Assembly (NCBI GenBank): GCA_020852655.1
Contig: JADZAI010000050.1
Coordinates: forward strand, 95,318-159,317
Source of the DNA: Alphaproteobacteria bacterium
GTDB lineage: Bacteria; Pseudomonadota; Alphaproteobacteria; Micropepsales; Micropepsaceae
Direction of reading: 5' to 3'
DNA length: 64,000 nt
A program made the position numbers and the translations under genes. Numbering within the stretch: the stretch's first letter is position 1; each line of letters opens with the position of its first letter. A model generated the notes under the pieces. It did no database searches and was not told the origin of the DNA. It worked only from the letters and a program-made list of their open reading frames with translations. This document shows, one piece after another, positions 26,154 to 35,300 of the stretch.

Positions 26154-26644
26154 AGCCGCAGCCGCGCCATGGAGAACGCGTCGACATAGGCGCCGGCACG
26201 CCAGGCATGCGCCCGGAGCAGCCCTTCGCGCTCGAAGCCGAGGCGCTCGTAGAGCGCAACGGCGCGCGTGTTGTCGACCCAGACCGTCAGCTCGACGCGC
26301 TTGAGGGCGAGCCAGTTGTCCGCCTTGTCGAGCAGCGCGCGCAGCAACGCCGTGCCGACCCCGCGGCCGGCAAAGCCGTCATGCACCGCCATGCCGACAC
26401 TCGCCGCATGCGCCCGGCGCGGACTCTCGGCCGGATGCAGGCCGGCGGTGCCGACCACGCACCCGTCGATCGCGGCGACCAGGAACGTGTGGCCCGGCGG
26501 TGAGTCGGCGATCTGCTTCTGCCGTGCGGCGACGCTGACGAAAGGTTGCTGGAGCGTACCCCAGATGACGCGGGGCTGGCTCAGCACGTCGGCGATCGCG
26601 GCGGCATCGCCGGGCTCGCGGGCGCGTATCTCGATCTGGGTCAT
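26150..26644 (-). CDS. GNAT family N-acetyltransferase
   Basis: A 164-aa acetyl-CoA-dependent acetyltransferase; substrate unknown. Motif A is SVGMAVHDGFAGRGVGTALLRALL (the acetyl-CoA pyrophosphate loop is GRGVGT), followed by VELTVWVDNTRAVALYERLGFEREG. It resembles L-amino acid or antibiotic-type acetyltransferases of the YhhY kind. The start at 26644 is preferred because AAGGAAAG lies just upstream and the fold begins there. The 5' leader contains a short reading frame and a terminator, which suggests attenuation control. Confidence 0.88.
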   Translation of the reverse strand: MTQIEIRAREPGDAAAIADVLSQPRVIWGTLQQPFVSVAARQKQIADSPPGHTFLVAAIDGCVVGTAGLHPAESPRRAHAASVGMAVHDGFAGRGVGTALLRALLDKADNWLALKRVELTVWVDNTRAVALYERLGFEREGLLRAHAWRAGAYVDAFSMARLRL

Positions 26645-26680
26645 GGGTCTTTCCTTCAGGAGCGGACCCGGCGCGGCATG

Positions 26681-26710
26681 AAAAAAGCCCCGACCGGATC
26701 CGGCGGGGCT
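26681..26710 (-). terminator. Intrinsic terminator in the leader of the acetyltransferase gene
   Basis: On the minus strand AGCCCCG pairs with CGGGGCT around CCGGATCCGGT, and a run of six T follows at once. It lies 36 bp before the acetyltransferase start and no other minus-strand gene lies upstream, so it can only terminate the leader transcript of that gene. Read on the plus strand it has no T-run and would not terminate. Confidence 0.75.
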
Positions 26711-26748
26711 GGCGATGGTGGCTGGCGGACGATTGCGCGCGGTTCCCT

Positions 26749-26802
26749 TCACCGACCCCTTCGGGCGGTTTGCATGAGGACCATCTGTTTCTCGCAGCGC
26801 AT
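26749..26802 (-). CDS. Putative 17-residue leader peptide
   Basis: An ATG-to-TGA frame encoding MRCEKQMVLMQTARRGR, ending 38 bp before the terminator stem. A second in-frame ATG would give an 11-residue MVLMQTARRGR. The last codons include the uncommon CGA and AGG followed by CGG. The GGGG of the AGG-GGT codons could pair with the CCCC of the terminator's 5' arm. Together this is the arrangement of a ribosome-controlled attenuator. There is no run of one amino acid other than Arg to name the signal. Confidence 0.4.
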   Translation of the reverse strand: MRCEKQMVLMQTARRGR

Positions 26803-26908
26803 GGCCCGCACCTAGCAGAGCCCCGGCGCAACGCTAAGGCGGCATTCGGCCGCACCTCGCAGGGCTGACCCGTTGGACGCCGCGGGCGCGATGCGCTAAC
26901 CCCCGCCC

Positions 26909-28192
26909 ATGCGCATTCTTCTTCTAGGGTCGGGCGGGCGCGAGCATGCGCTGGCCTGGAAAATCGCCGCGAGCCCGCTCTGCGATGAGCTGATCTGCGC
27001 GCCGGGCAATCCCGGCATGGCCGATCTCGCGCGGTGCGTCGCGGTCGATATCCTCGACAACGCCGCGGTCGTCGCGCTCGCCAGGGCGGAGAAGATCGAC
27101 TTCGTCGTCGTCGGCCCCGACAACCCGCTCGCCAACGGCGTCGTCGACGCCCTCGCCGCCGCCGGCATCAAGGCGTTCGGCCCGACGAAGGCGGCCGCCC
27201 AGCTCGAATCGTCCAAGGGCTTCACCAAGGATCTCTGCGCCGCGGCCGGCATCCCCACGGCGCGCTATCGCCGCTTCCACGATGCCGCCGCCGCAAAGGC
27301 CTATGCCGCGACGCATCCTGTGCCGGTGGTGGTGAAGGCCGACGGCCTGGCGCTCGGCAAGGGTGTCGTCATCGCGCCGACCGAGCGGGACGCCGTCGCC
27401 GCCGTCGACCTGATGTTCGGCGGGGCCTTCGGCGACAGCGGGCATTCGGTCGTCATCGAGGAATTCATGTGCGGCGAGGAGGCCAGCTTCTTCGCGCTCT
27501 GCGACGGCGAAACAGCCTTGCCCTTCGGCACCGCGCAGGATCACAAGCGCGTCGGCGACGGCGACGAAGGCCCCAACACCGGCGGCATGGGCGCCTATTC
27601 GCCGGCCGACGTCATGCCGCCCATGATGGTCGACCTGGTGATGAAGCGGATCATCCAGCCGACGCTCGCGGCGATGAAGGCCAAGGGCATGCCGTTCAAG
27701 GGCGTGCTCTATGCCGGGCTGATGCTGACGGACGAAGGGCCGAAGCTGGTCGAATACAATGCGCGCTTCGGCGATCCGGAGACGCAGGTGCTGATGCCGC
27801 GGCTGAAGAGCGATCTGGTGCCGCTGCTGCTCGCCTGCGCCGACGGCCAGCTCGCCCATGTCGATGCGCAGTGGACGGACGATGCGGCGTTGACCGTCGT
27901 GATGGCGGCGAACGGCTATCCCGGCGTGCCGCACAAGGGCACGGTGATCGACGGCATCGCCGCGGTGGAAGCGACCGGCGCCCTTGTCTTCCACGCCGGC
28001 ACCGCCCGCCGTGCCGACGGCGCCCTCACCGCCGCCGGCGGCCGCGTGCTGAACGTCACCGCCACCGGCAAGACCATCCAGGCCGCCCAGGCCGCCGCCT
28101 ACGCCGCAATCAAGAACCTCCACTGGCCCGAAGGCTTCTGCCGCACCGACATCGGCTGGCGCGCCGTCGCGCGGGAGACGAAGCACAGATAG
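26909..28192 (+). CDS. purD: Phosphoribosylamine-glycine ligase
   Basis: Second step of purine synthesis (GAR synthetase), cytosolic, 427 aa as usual. It begins [18 protein letters not shown], has the ATP-grasp block [14 protein letters not shown] near residue 142, the [17 protein letters not shown] signature near 213, [12 protein letters not shown] near 285 and the C-terminal [10 protein letters not shown]. It is divergent from the acetyltransferase leader. Confidence 0.97.
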   Translation: MRILLLGSGGREHALAWKIAASPLCDELICAPGNPGMADLARCVAVDILDNAAVVALARAEKIDFVVVGPDNPLANGVVDALAAAGIKAFGPTKAAAQLESSKGFTKDLCAAAGIPTARYRRFHDAAAAKAYAATHPVPVVVKADGLALGKGVVIAPTERDAVAAVDLMFGGAFGDSGHSVVIEEFMCGEEASFFALCDGETALPFGTAQDHKRVGDGDEGPNTGGMGAYSPADVMPPMMVDLVMKRIIQPTLAAMKAKGMPFKGVLYAGLMLTDEGPKLVEYNARFGDPETQVLMPRLKSDLVPLLLACADGQLAHVDAQWTDDAALTVVMAANGYPGVPHKGTVIDGIAAVEATGALVFHAGTARRADGALTAAGGRVLNVTATGKTIQAAQAAAYAAIKNLHWPEGFCRTDIGWRAVARETKHR

Positions 28193-28286
28193 GTCTGCCC
28201 ACGCCATGCCGTGACGGTGCCGCGCTGCGGCGGCGCAGAGTACGACCTTTTGTCAGGGCTTTACGCCACTTGCGCTATCCTGGCAC

Positions 28287-28300
28287 TGACGCAAACGTCA
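28287..28300. promoter_or_regulatory. Palindrome TGACG-CAAA-CGTCA upstream of the phosphotransferase pair
   Basis: A perfect 5-bp inverted repeat with a 4-nt centre in the 214-bp gap between purD and the first phosphotransferase. It resembles the LiuR-type (MerR family) operator TTGACGTAAACGTCAA used for branched-chain/acyl-CoA catabolism genes in proteobacteria. The rest of the gap shows no gene or clear terminator. Confidence 0.4.
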
Positions 28301-28406
28301 CACTGATGTCAGGGGTAGCGCGCGCCGTCTTGCGCCGCTAAGCGTAGCCGGTTTCAGCATTCCAAGGCCGCCCGCCGAAGCGGCTGTGCACATCAGGGGT
28401 CACGCC

Positions 28407-29498
28407 ATGTCACAAGCGGCGCCGTCACGGCAGGAACAGTTCAGCGGCACCAAGGAGGTGACCGAGCAGCACCGGATCGACGAAGCCCGGCTCGCCCAGT
28501 GGCTGGAGGCCAATGTCGCGGGCTATGAAGGCCCGCTGACGGTGCGCCAGTTCAAGGGCGGCCAGTCCAACCCGACCTACCAGCTCGTCACGCCGCGCCA
28601 GAAATACGTCCTGCGCCGCAAACCGCCGGGCAAGCTCCTGCCCTCGGCGCATGCCGTCGACCGTGAGTTCCGCGTCATCTCGGCGCTCTACCCGACGGGC
28701 TTTCCGGTGCCGCGGCCCTTCGCGCTCTGCACCGACGAGAGCGTCCTCGGCACGATGTTCTACGTGATGGACTGCGTCGAAGGCCGCGTGCTGTGGGAGC
28801 CGCTGCTGCCCGGCATGGACCCGGCCCAGCGCACCGCCATCTGGGACACGCAGAACGCCACCCTCGCGAGCCTGCACCAGCAGGATTACGTGAAGATCGG
28901 CCTTGACGATTTCGGCCGCCCGGGCAGCTATTTCGCGCGCCAGATCAGCCGCTGGGGCAAGCAGTACACCGCCTCCATCGACGGCTCCATCGCCGAGATG
29001 GACAAGCTGATGGAGTGGCTGCCGAAGAACATTCCGCCGGGCGAGCGCTCCTGCGTGGTGCATGGCGACTACCGCCTCGACAACATGATCCTGCACCCGA
29101 CCGAGCCGAAATGCATCGCGGTGCTGGATTGGGAAATCTCGACGATCGGAGATCCGCTCGCCGACTTCACCTATCACCTGATGCAGTTCCGCATGCCCGC
29201 CGGCGGCACCTCCAGCGGCACGCAGAGCCTCATGGGCGCCGACTTGAAGGCGCTCGGCATCCCGACGGAGTCCGAATACGTCCGCATGTATTGCGAGCGC
29301 ACCGGCCGCGACGGCATCGACAATCTCGACTTCTACTTCGCGTATAATTTCTTCCGCATCGCCTGCATCCTTCAGGGCATTGCGGGGCGTGTGCGCGACG
29401 GGACGGCGGCGAGCGCCCATGCCGCGGCGAACGCCGCCAATGTCGAACCGATGGCCAGGCAGGCCTGGCTCTATGCCCAGAAGGCGGGGGCGGTCTGA
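28407..29498 (+). CDS. APH-type phosphotransferase (ACAD10/11 N-terminal-like), copy 1
   Basis: A 363-aa kinase-fold protein of the aminoglycoside phosphotransferase/choline kinase family. LTVRQFKGGQSNPTYQL is the nucleotide loop near residue 46, then YVLRRKPPGKLLPSAHAVDREF; the catalytic loop HGDYRLDN is near residue 218 and the metal-binding DWE near 241. It is most like the acyl-CoA-associated group (LvaA and the APH half of ACAD10/11), which phosphorylates hydroxyacyl-CoA and not antibiotics. The ATG at 28407 sits behind an AGGGG site. The stop overlaps the start of a paralogue. Confidence 0.88.
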   Translation: MSQAAPSRQEQFSGTKEVTEQHRIDEARLAQWLEANVAGYEGPLTVRQFKGGQSNPTYQLVTPRQKYVLRRKPPGKLLPSAHAVDREFRVISALYPTGFPVPRPFALCTDESVLGTMFYVMDCVEGRVLWEPLLPGMDPAQRTAIWDTQNATLASLHQQDYVKIGLDDFGRPGSYFARQISRWGKQYTASIDGSIAEMDKLMEWLPKNIPPGERSCVVHGDYRLDNMILHPTEPKCIAVLDWEISTIGDPLADFTYHLMQFRMPAGGTSSGTQSLMGADLKALGIPTESEYVRMYCERTGRDGIDNLDFYFAYNFFRIACILQGIAGRVRDGTAASAHAAANAANVEPMARQAWLYAQKAGAV

Positions 29499-30559
29499 TG
29501 GCGGCGCTGGGAGCCCTCGCGTCCGACGCCAATGCCGGCGAAGTGCGCGCGGCGCACCGGATCGACGAAGCGAAGCTGCGCGACTACCTGAAGGACCATA
29601 TCGAGGTCGGCAGCGAATTTTCGGTGCGCCAGTTCTCGGGCGGGCAGTCGAACCCGACCTATCTGATCGAGACGGCGGGGCGCAAATACGTGCTGCGCAA
29701 GAAGCCGCCGGGCAAGCTCCTGAAGAGCGCGCACCAGGTCGACCGCGAATACCGCATCATGAAGGCGCTCGCGCAAACCGACGTGCCCGTCCCCACGATG
29801 CGCGTGCTGTGCCAGGACGAGAGCGTCATCGGCACCGATTTCTACGTGATGGACTTCCTCACCGGCCGCATCTTCCGCGACCCGACGCTGCCGAACGTCG
29901 CGCCCGCCGAACGTGCCGCGATCTACGACAACATGAACGACGTCATGGCGCGGCTCCACAAGGTGGACTTCGCCGCCGTCGGCCTCGCCGATTTCGGCCG
30001 CCCCGGCAATTATTTCGAGCGCCAGGTCGCGCGCTGGATCACGCAGTATCGCGGGGCGCAGACCGACGACATCCCGGCGATGGAAGACCTCATCGCATGG
30101 ATGCCGGAGCATATCCCGTCGGACGACAGCGTCTCGATCGCGCATGGCGACTACCGCCTCGAGAACTCGATCTTCCATCCGACCGAGCCGAAGATGATCG
30201 CGGTTCTGGATTGGGAACTCTCGACCATCGGCCATCCGCTCGCCGACGTCGGCTATAACTGCATCGGCTACCGCCTCATCAATCCGCGCCAGGGCGGGCT
30301 CGTCGACACCGACTTCAAGACGAGCGGCATCCCCGACGAAGCGACCTATGTCAGCACGTATTGTAAACGCGTGGGGCGCGACTATCCCATTCCGAACTGG
30401 GATTTCTACATCGCCTTCTCGCTGTTCCGTCTCGCCTCGATCGGCCAGGGCGTCTACAAGCGCGGCCTTGACGGCAACGCGAGCTCCGAAACGGCGGCGC
30501 TGAACAACGGCTGCGCCTTCCTTGCCGAAGCCGCCGCCAAGATGGTGAAGATTCGTTAG
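29498..30559 (+). CDS. APH-type phosphotransferase (ACAD10/11 N-terminal-like), copy 2
   Basis: A 353-aa tandem paralogue of the preceding gene, with the same landmarks: FSVRQFSGGQSNPTYLI, YVLRKKPPGKLLKSAHQVDREY, HGDYRLEN near residue 215 and DWE near 236. The two are clearly homologous end to end but have diverged in the C-terminal 100 residues, so separate substrates or a heterodimer are possible. The start ATG overlaps the upstream TGA by one base, so translation should be coupled. Confidence 0.88.
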   Translation: MAALGALASDANAGEVRAAHRIDEAKLRDYLKDHIEVGSEFSVRQFSGGQSNPTYLIETAGRKYVLRKKPPGKLLKSAHQVDREYRIMKALAQTDVPVPTMRVLCQDESVIGTDFYVMDFLTGRIFRDPTLPNVAPAERAAIYDNMNDVMARLHKVDFAAVGLADFGRPGNYFERQVARWITQYRGAQTDDIPAMEDLIAWMPEHIPSDDSVSIAHGDYRLENSIFHPTEPKMIAVLDWELSTIGHPLADVGYNCIGYRLINPRQGGLVDTDFKTSGIPDEATYVSTYCKRVGRDYPIPNWDFYIAFSLFRLASIGQGVYKRGLDGNASSETAALNNGCAFLAEAAAKMVKIR

Positions 30560-30696
30560 CCATCGCGATTGCTAACCGGGGGTGAATTCGCGCCCCCGGA
30601 TTCGCGACAAACGAAACAAAGCTCCCTTAAGCGTTGCACGGTTACTATCCCCATCTAAGGCCGGAGAAACCGGCTGCTGGTGGGGTTTGGCGCGGC

Positions 30697-32256
30697 ATGC
30701 TGTTCACGCAATTCGCCGACGCGTCGGGACTGTCTCCTGAGGAATCCGCAAAGCGGATCGCCTTCCTGGAGGCGCGGCTTGCACTCGCGGAGCGCACCGC
30801 GGGCATGGGCACCTTGCGCTGGGCAATCAAGGACGACATGCCGGAATGGTCGCCGGGCCTCTACCGCATTCTCGGGCTCGATCCTTCCAAGCCGCCCTTG
30901 CGCGCCGCGCTGTTCCACATGGCACACCCCGAGGACCGGGAAATCATGGCGCAGGCCATGCGCAGCGTGCAGGAAGCCCCCGGGCCGTTCTTCCTGCGCT
31001 TCCGCCTGGTGCGTTCCGACGGCGCCGAGCGCCATGTCGAGATGAGCGGCGACGTCGAGACCAACGAGGACGGCGAGCTGATCGCCATCGTCGCGGTCAT
31101 CACCGACGTCTCGAAGCGCGTCGAAGCCGAAGACCAGTTGCGCAGCGCCATCGACGCCTTCCGCGTGCTGACGGAAGAAGCGAACGACCTCATCTGCCGC
31201 CACGATGCGCGGATGGGCATTCTCTACTGCTCGCCGGCCATCACCCGCATGCTGGGCTACGACCCGGCCGACGTGCTGGGCACCGCATTCACCGGCATCA
31301 TGCATCCCGACGACATGCCGGAGCTCGCGCGTGTCCATCGCGAATTGCTGCGCCCCGGTGCGTTCCGCACGATCACGCTGCGCATGCGGCACAGGAACGG
31401 CCACGACCTGTGGGTCGAGACCGTCTGCCGCTCCGTCGGCGATCCCGGCAGCGGCCGCGTGCACGAGATCATCACCGTCTCGCGCGACGTCACCGCGCGC
31501 AAGATGGCCGAGATAGAGATCAACAAGGCGCGCGAGACCGCCGAGTCCGCGAACCGCACCAAGTCGCGCTTCCTCGCGACGATGAGCCACGAGCTGCGCA
31601 CGCCGCTGAATGCGGTGATCGGCTTCTCGGACATGATCAAGTCGCAGCTCTTCGGCTCGCTCAATCCGCGCTACCGCGAATATGCCGAGCTGATCCACGA
31701 ATCCGGCACGCTGCTGCTCGACCTCATCAACGACCTGCTCGACATGTCGAAGATCGAGGCCGGGCGCTTCGAACTGGCGCTCGAAAGCTTCGACCTCGGC
31801 GAGACCGTGCAGGCCTGCATGCGCATGCTGAAGTCGAAATCGGAAGCCGCGGGCCTCGTGACCGAAGTCGAGGTCCAGGGCTCGGCGGTCGTCGAAGCCG
31901 ACAAGCGGGCCGTGAAGCAGATTCTGCTGAACCTGATGTCGAACGCCATCAAGTTCACCCCGCGGGGCGGCAAGATCACCCTCTCCGCCAAGGAGTGCGG
32001 CAACCAGGTGGCGCTCTGCGTCGCCGATACGGGCGTCGGCATCCCGGCGATCGATCTGCCGCGCCTCGGGCGCCCGTTCGAGCAGGTGACGCATGACGCG
32101 ACGCTGGCGAAGTCCGGCACCGGCCTCGGCCTCGCCTTGGTACGCTCGCTCGCCCAGCTCCACGGCGGCGAGATGGTGATCCAGAGCCAGGAAGGCCGCG
32201 GCACCCGCGCCACCGTGCTGCTGCCGAAGCAGCGCGCGCTGGCGGCGGCGGCTTAA
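30697..32256 (+). CDS. Soluble PAS-domain sensor histidine kinase
   Basis: A 519-aa kinase without membrane helices, so it senses a cytosolic signal. Two PAS domains lie at residues about 35-150 and 160-280 (GILYCSPAITRMLGYDPADVLG). A linker coiled coil follows, then HisKA with the phospho-acceptor His in SHELRTPLNAVIGFSDMI near residue 300, and HATPase_c with N box NLMSNAIKF, G1 DTGVGIP and G2 GTGLGLAL. No receiver domain is fused and no response regulator is adjacent. Start taken at ATG 30697; a TTG at 30634 would add 21 residues. It is convergent with tetR by 4 bp. Confidence 0.9.
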   Translation: MLFTQFADASGLSPEESAKRIAFLEARLALAERTAGMGTLRWAIKDDMPEWSPGLYRILGLDPSKPPLRAALFHMAHPEDREIMAQAMRSVQEAPGPFFLRFRLVRSDGAERHVEMSGDVETNEDGELIAIVAVITDVSKRVEAEDQLRSAIDAFRVLTEEANDLICRHDARMGILYCSPAITRMLGYDPADVLGTAFTGIMHPDDMPELARVHRELLRPGAFRTITLRMRHRNGHDLWVETVCRSVGDPGSGRVHEIITVSRDVTARKMAEIEINKARETAESANRTKSRFLATMSHELRTPLNAVIGFSDMIKSQLFGSLNPRYREYAELIHESGTLLLDLINDLLDMSKIEAGRFELALESFDLGETVQACMRMLKSKSEAAGLVTEVEVQGSAVVEADKRAVKQILLNLMSNAIKFTPRGGKITLSAKECGNQVALCVADTGVGIPAIDLPRLGRPFEQVTHDATLAKSGTGLGLALVRSLAQLHGGEMVIQSQEGRGTRATVLLPKQRALAAAA

Positions 32257-32861
32257 CGCCGCCTGCGCGGCTTTTCCGCGGCCGGTGCCTCGATGAGCTG
32301 CTGGAGCAACGGCGCGAGCAGCCGCGTCAGATCTTCCGGCGCGCCCCTGGCCAGCGGCGTCAGCGCAATCATCTGGCGCATCGCCTGAAAGCCGGCGATG
32401 AGCGCCATCATCATCGCGGCGCGCTCCGGCGCCAGCGGACCCTTCAGCGCGTTCGCCACCGTCTTCATGTGGTGCGCCTCGATCTGCTCGCGGCCGATCT
32501 CGGCGGCGCGGGCGCTTGAGGCCGAGCGCAGCATGATCTGAAACCCGTCGAGCGGGGTCGCATCGGTGCCCGTCAGCGCGACCAGGCGCGCCGCGATCTC
32601 GCGGGCCGGATCGTCGCCCTTGAACGCTTCGGTGAGCACGCCCGGCCCCGACATCGTATCGGCCGCGACCTCGGCGAGGAGCTGTTCCTTCGAGCCGAAA
32701 TAGCGGTTCACCAGCATCGCCGTGACCCCCGCCCCTTCGGCGATCTCGCGCACCCCGGCGCCGTTATAACCCGCCCGCGCGAAGGCCCGGCGCGCCGAGG
32801 CCAGGATGGCGGCCCGGGTCGCGGCGGCGTTGCGTGTGCGCGTCGTCACGCGTTCGGTCAT
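32253..32861 (-). CDS. TetR family transcriptional regulator
   Basis: A 202-aa repressor-type protein. The N-terminal helix-turn-helix is RAGYNGAGVREIAEGAGVTAMLVNRYFGSKEQL (about residues 29-61); the ligand domain is helical with no recognisable effector. It is divergent from the reductase at 32949, with two near-identical palindromes between, so it probably represses both genes. The Lys/Arg-rich tail is unusual but short. Confidence 0.9.
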   Translation of the reverse strand: MTERVTTRTRNAAATRAAILASARRAFARAGYNGAGVREIAEGAGVTAMLVNRYFGSKEQLLAEVAADTMSGPGVLTEAFKGDDPAREIAARLVALTGTDATPLDGFQIMLRSASSARAAEIGREQIEAHHMKTVANALKGPLAPERAAMMMALIAGFQAMRQMIALTPLARGAPEDLTRLLAPLLQQLIEAPAAEKPRRRR

Positions 32862-32876
32862 GCGCAGCGGCTCCCA

Positions 32877-32894
32877 TGTCTACGACTGTAGACA
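32877..32894. promoter_or_regulatory. Operator palindrome 1 between tetR and the reductase
   Basis: TGTCTAC-GACT-GTAGACA is a perfect 7-bp inverted repeat with a 4-nt centre, 16 bp upstream of the tetR start. The size is typical of a TetR-dimer site. Confidence 0.7.
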
Positions 32895-32910
32895 ACTAAG
32901 TCTCCGCCTA

Positions 32911-32928
32911 TGTATACGACTGTAGACA
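32911..32928. promoter_or_regulatory. Operator palindrome 2 between tetR and the reductase
   Basis: TGTATAC-GACT-GTAGACA repeats the first site with one mismatch, exactly 34 bp downstream and 21 bp before the reductase start. Two sites at this spacing suggest paired binding of the divergent TetR protein. Confidence 0.65.
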
Positions 32929-32948
32929 TATACGGCAAGGAGTCCTCC

Positions 32949-33965
32949 ATGGGCGAGACGGTTCTGGTCACGGGCGGCAGCGGCTTCGTCGCCGCCTGGT
33001 GCATCGTCGGGCTTTTGCAGAAAGGCCACGCGGTCCGCACGACCATCCGCAGCCCGGCAAAGGAGGCGGGCGTCCGCCAGGCGGTGGAGCGCGGCGGCGT
33101 CTCGACCGAACGGCTGGAATTTGCGATCGCCGACCTGACGAAGGACGACGGCTGGGACGCCGCGATGCAGGGCGTCAGCCATGTGCTGCACGTCGCCTCG
33201 CCGCTCGGCGACAACGGCACATCGGCCGACCGCGACGCCTTCGTCGCCCCGGCGCGCGACGGCACGCTGCGTGTCCTCGGTGCGGCGACCAAAGCCGGCG
33301 TGAAGCGTGTCGTCATGACCTCCGCCGCCGCGACGGCCCGCGTGCCCATCGGTTCGGACAAGGTCGCGGACGAGAGCGTCTGGTCCGACCCCGACGACCC
33401 GCGCTTCGACGCCTATCGCCGCTCGAAGATCCTCGCCGAACGCGCGGCGTGGGATTTCATGGCGAACCGGGCGACGGAATTCACCACCATCCTCCCGGGT
33501 GCGGTGTTCGGCCCGATCCTCTCGAAGGACCAGATGGGCTCCACCCGCGTCATTCAGGCGATGCTGCGCGGCCGGCCGCCGGCCCTCGCGCGGCTCGCCT
33601 TCTGGATCGTCGACGTGCGCGACCTCGCCGACCTCCACATCCGCGCCATGACTGCGCCCGAGGCCGCGAACCAGCGCTTCCTCGCGGTCGGCGACCTGAT
33701 GTGGATGCCGGAGGTCGCCGCGACGCTGCGCGCCCGGCTGGGCGGGAAGGCGGGCAAGGTGCCGGTGCGCCGCCTGCCCGACTTCCTGGTGAAGATCATG
33801 GCGCTCTTCCAGCCGCCGCTCCGCATGCTGGTGGCCGAAGTCGGACGGCGCAACGCGGTGTCGTCGGAAAAGGCGCGGCGCCTGCTCGGCTTCGCACCGC
33901 GCCCTGCCGAAGAAACGGTCGTCGCCTGCGCCGAAAGCCTGATCGCCTTCGGCGTCGCGGGCTAG
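32949..33965 (+). CDS. NAD(P)-dependent epimerase/dihydroflavonol-reductase-like protein
   Basis: A 338-aa extended short-chain dehydrogenase. The cofactor motif [11 protein letters not shown] lies at residues 7-17, the YRRSKILAE catalytic block (Tyr and Lys) near residue 155, and the [11 protein letters not shown] segment follows. It belongs with cinnamoyl-CoA/dihydroflavonol-4-reductase-like proteins; in bacteria many act on aldehydes or ketones of unknown identity. A GGAG site precedes ATG 32949. Control by the neighbouring TetR protein is likely. Confidence 0.85.
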   Translation: MGETVLVTGGSGFVAAWCIVGLLQKGHAVRTTIRSPAKEAGVRQAVERGGVSTERLEFAIADLTKDDGWDAAMQGVSHVLHVASPLGDNGTSADRDAFVAPARDGTLRVLGAATKAGVKRVVMTSAAATARVPIGSDKVADESVWSDPDDPRFDAYRRSKILAERAAWDFMANRATEFTTILPGAVFGPILSKDQMGSTRVIQAMLRGRPPALARLAFWIVDVRDLADLHIRAMTAPEAANQRFLAVGDLMWMPEVAATLRARLGGKAGKVPVRRLPDFLVKIMALFQPPLRMLVAEVGRRNAVSSEKARRLLGFAPRPAEETVVACAESLIAFGVAG

Positions 33966-35203
33966 CCGGCCGCCGCCTTCAGCAACTGGCCGGCATATTT
34001 GCCGTATTCGAGACGGGCGATGGTGCGCGCGTGGACCTCGTCCGGGCCGTCGGCGATGCGCAGCGAACGCTGGCCGGCATACATATGCGCAAGACCCGGA
34101 TCGGACGTGACGCCGGCGCCGCCCCAGGCCTGGATCGCGTCGTCGATGATCTTCAAGGCCATGCGCGGCGCCGCGACCTTGATCATGGCGATCTCGGTGC
34201 GGGCCACCTTGTTGCCGGCCTTGTCCATCATGTCGGCGGCCTTCAGGCACAGCAGGCGGCACATGTCGATGTTGACGCGGGCGTCGGCGACGCGCTGCTC
34301 CCACACCGAATGGTCGGCGATCTTCTTGCCGAAGGCGACGCGGGTGAGCAGCCGCTTCGTCATGATCTCCAGCGCCCGTTCCGCCACGCCGATGGAGCGC
34401 ATGCAGTGGTGGATGCGTCCCGGCCCGAGCCGCCCTTGCGCGATCTCGAAGCCGCGCCCTTCACCGAGGATCACGTTCTCGGCCGGCACCTCGACATTCT
34501 CGAACAGGATCTCGCCGTGGCCGTGCGGCGCGTCGTCATAGCCGAACACGGGCAGCATGCGGAGGATCTTCACGCCCGGCAGGCCCATCGGCACCGCGAT
34601 CTGCGACTGCTGGCGGAACTTGTCGGCGTTCGGGTCGGTCTTGCCCATCACGATCATGACCTTGCAGCGCGGATCGCCGACGCCCGACGACCACCATTTG
34701 CGGCCGTTGATCACGTATTTGTCGCCCTTGCGCTCGATCCGCGTCTCGATATTGGTCGCATCGGACGAGGCGACCAGCGGCTCGGTCATGATGAAGGCAG
34801 ACCGGATGTCGCCCTCCAGCAGCGGCTTCAGCCACTTCTCCTTCATCCAGTCGGCGCCGTAGCGCTCGAAGACTTCCATGTTGCCGGTATCGGGCGCCGA
34901 GCAGTTGAAGACCTCCGACGCGAAGCCGACCTTGCCCATCTCCTCCGCGAGCGGCGCGTATTCCAGATTGGTGAGGCCGCCGCCGAGATGGCTCTCGGGC
35001 AGGAACAGGTTCCAGAGATTGGCGGCCTTGGCCTTGGCCTTCAGCTCCTCGACGACCTTCACGACGATCCAGGGATTGCCCTTCTCGCGCGCCGCCGTCA
35101 TCTCCGCCTCGTAGACCTTCTCCGCCGGATGGACGTGGCGGTCCATGAAGTCCTTCACGCGCGCGATCAGGTCTTTGACCTTGGGGGTATGATCGAAATC
35201 CAT
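33962..35203 (-). CDS. Acyl-CoA dehydrogenase family protein
   Basis: A 413-aa FAD enzyme of the ACAD superfamily. The flavin/substrate segment is [58 protein letters not shown] and a C-terminal [33 protein letters not shown] follow. The longer, ACAD10/11-like layout fits the LvaC group, whose partner is an APH-family kinase such as the two genes at 28.4-30.6 kb. The 3' end overlaps the convergent reductase by 4 bp. Confidence 0.9.
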   Translation of the reverse strand: MDFDHTPKVKDLIARVKDFMDRHVHPAEKVYEAEMTAAREKGNPWIVVKVVEELKAKAKAANLWNLFLPESHLGGGLTNLEYAPLAEEMGKVGFASEVFNCSAPDTGNMEVFERYGADWMKEKWLKPLLEGDIRSAFIMTEPLVASSDATNIETRIERKGDKYVINGRKWWSSGVGDPRCKVMIVMGKTDPNADKFRQQSQIAVPMGLPGVKILRMLPVFGYDDAPHGHGEILFENVEVPAENVILGEGRGFEIAQGRLGPGRIHHCMRSIGVAERALEIMTKRLLTRVAFGKKIADHSVWEQRVADARVNIDMCRLLCLKAADMMDKAGNKVARTEIAMIKVAAPRMALKIIDDAIQAWGGAGVTSDPGLAHMYAGQRSLRIADGPDEVHARTIARLEYGKYAGQLLKAAAG

Positions 35204-35300
35204 ACCGTCTCTCCTATGCTTGGACGGCAGGATATTGGCAGGCCGCGCGCCGGCCGCCGTTGCGCTCGATCAATCAACTCCAAAGGACAGCCCGCCGGAC

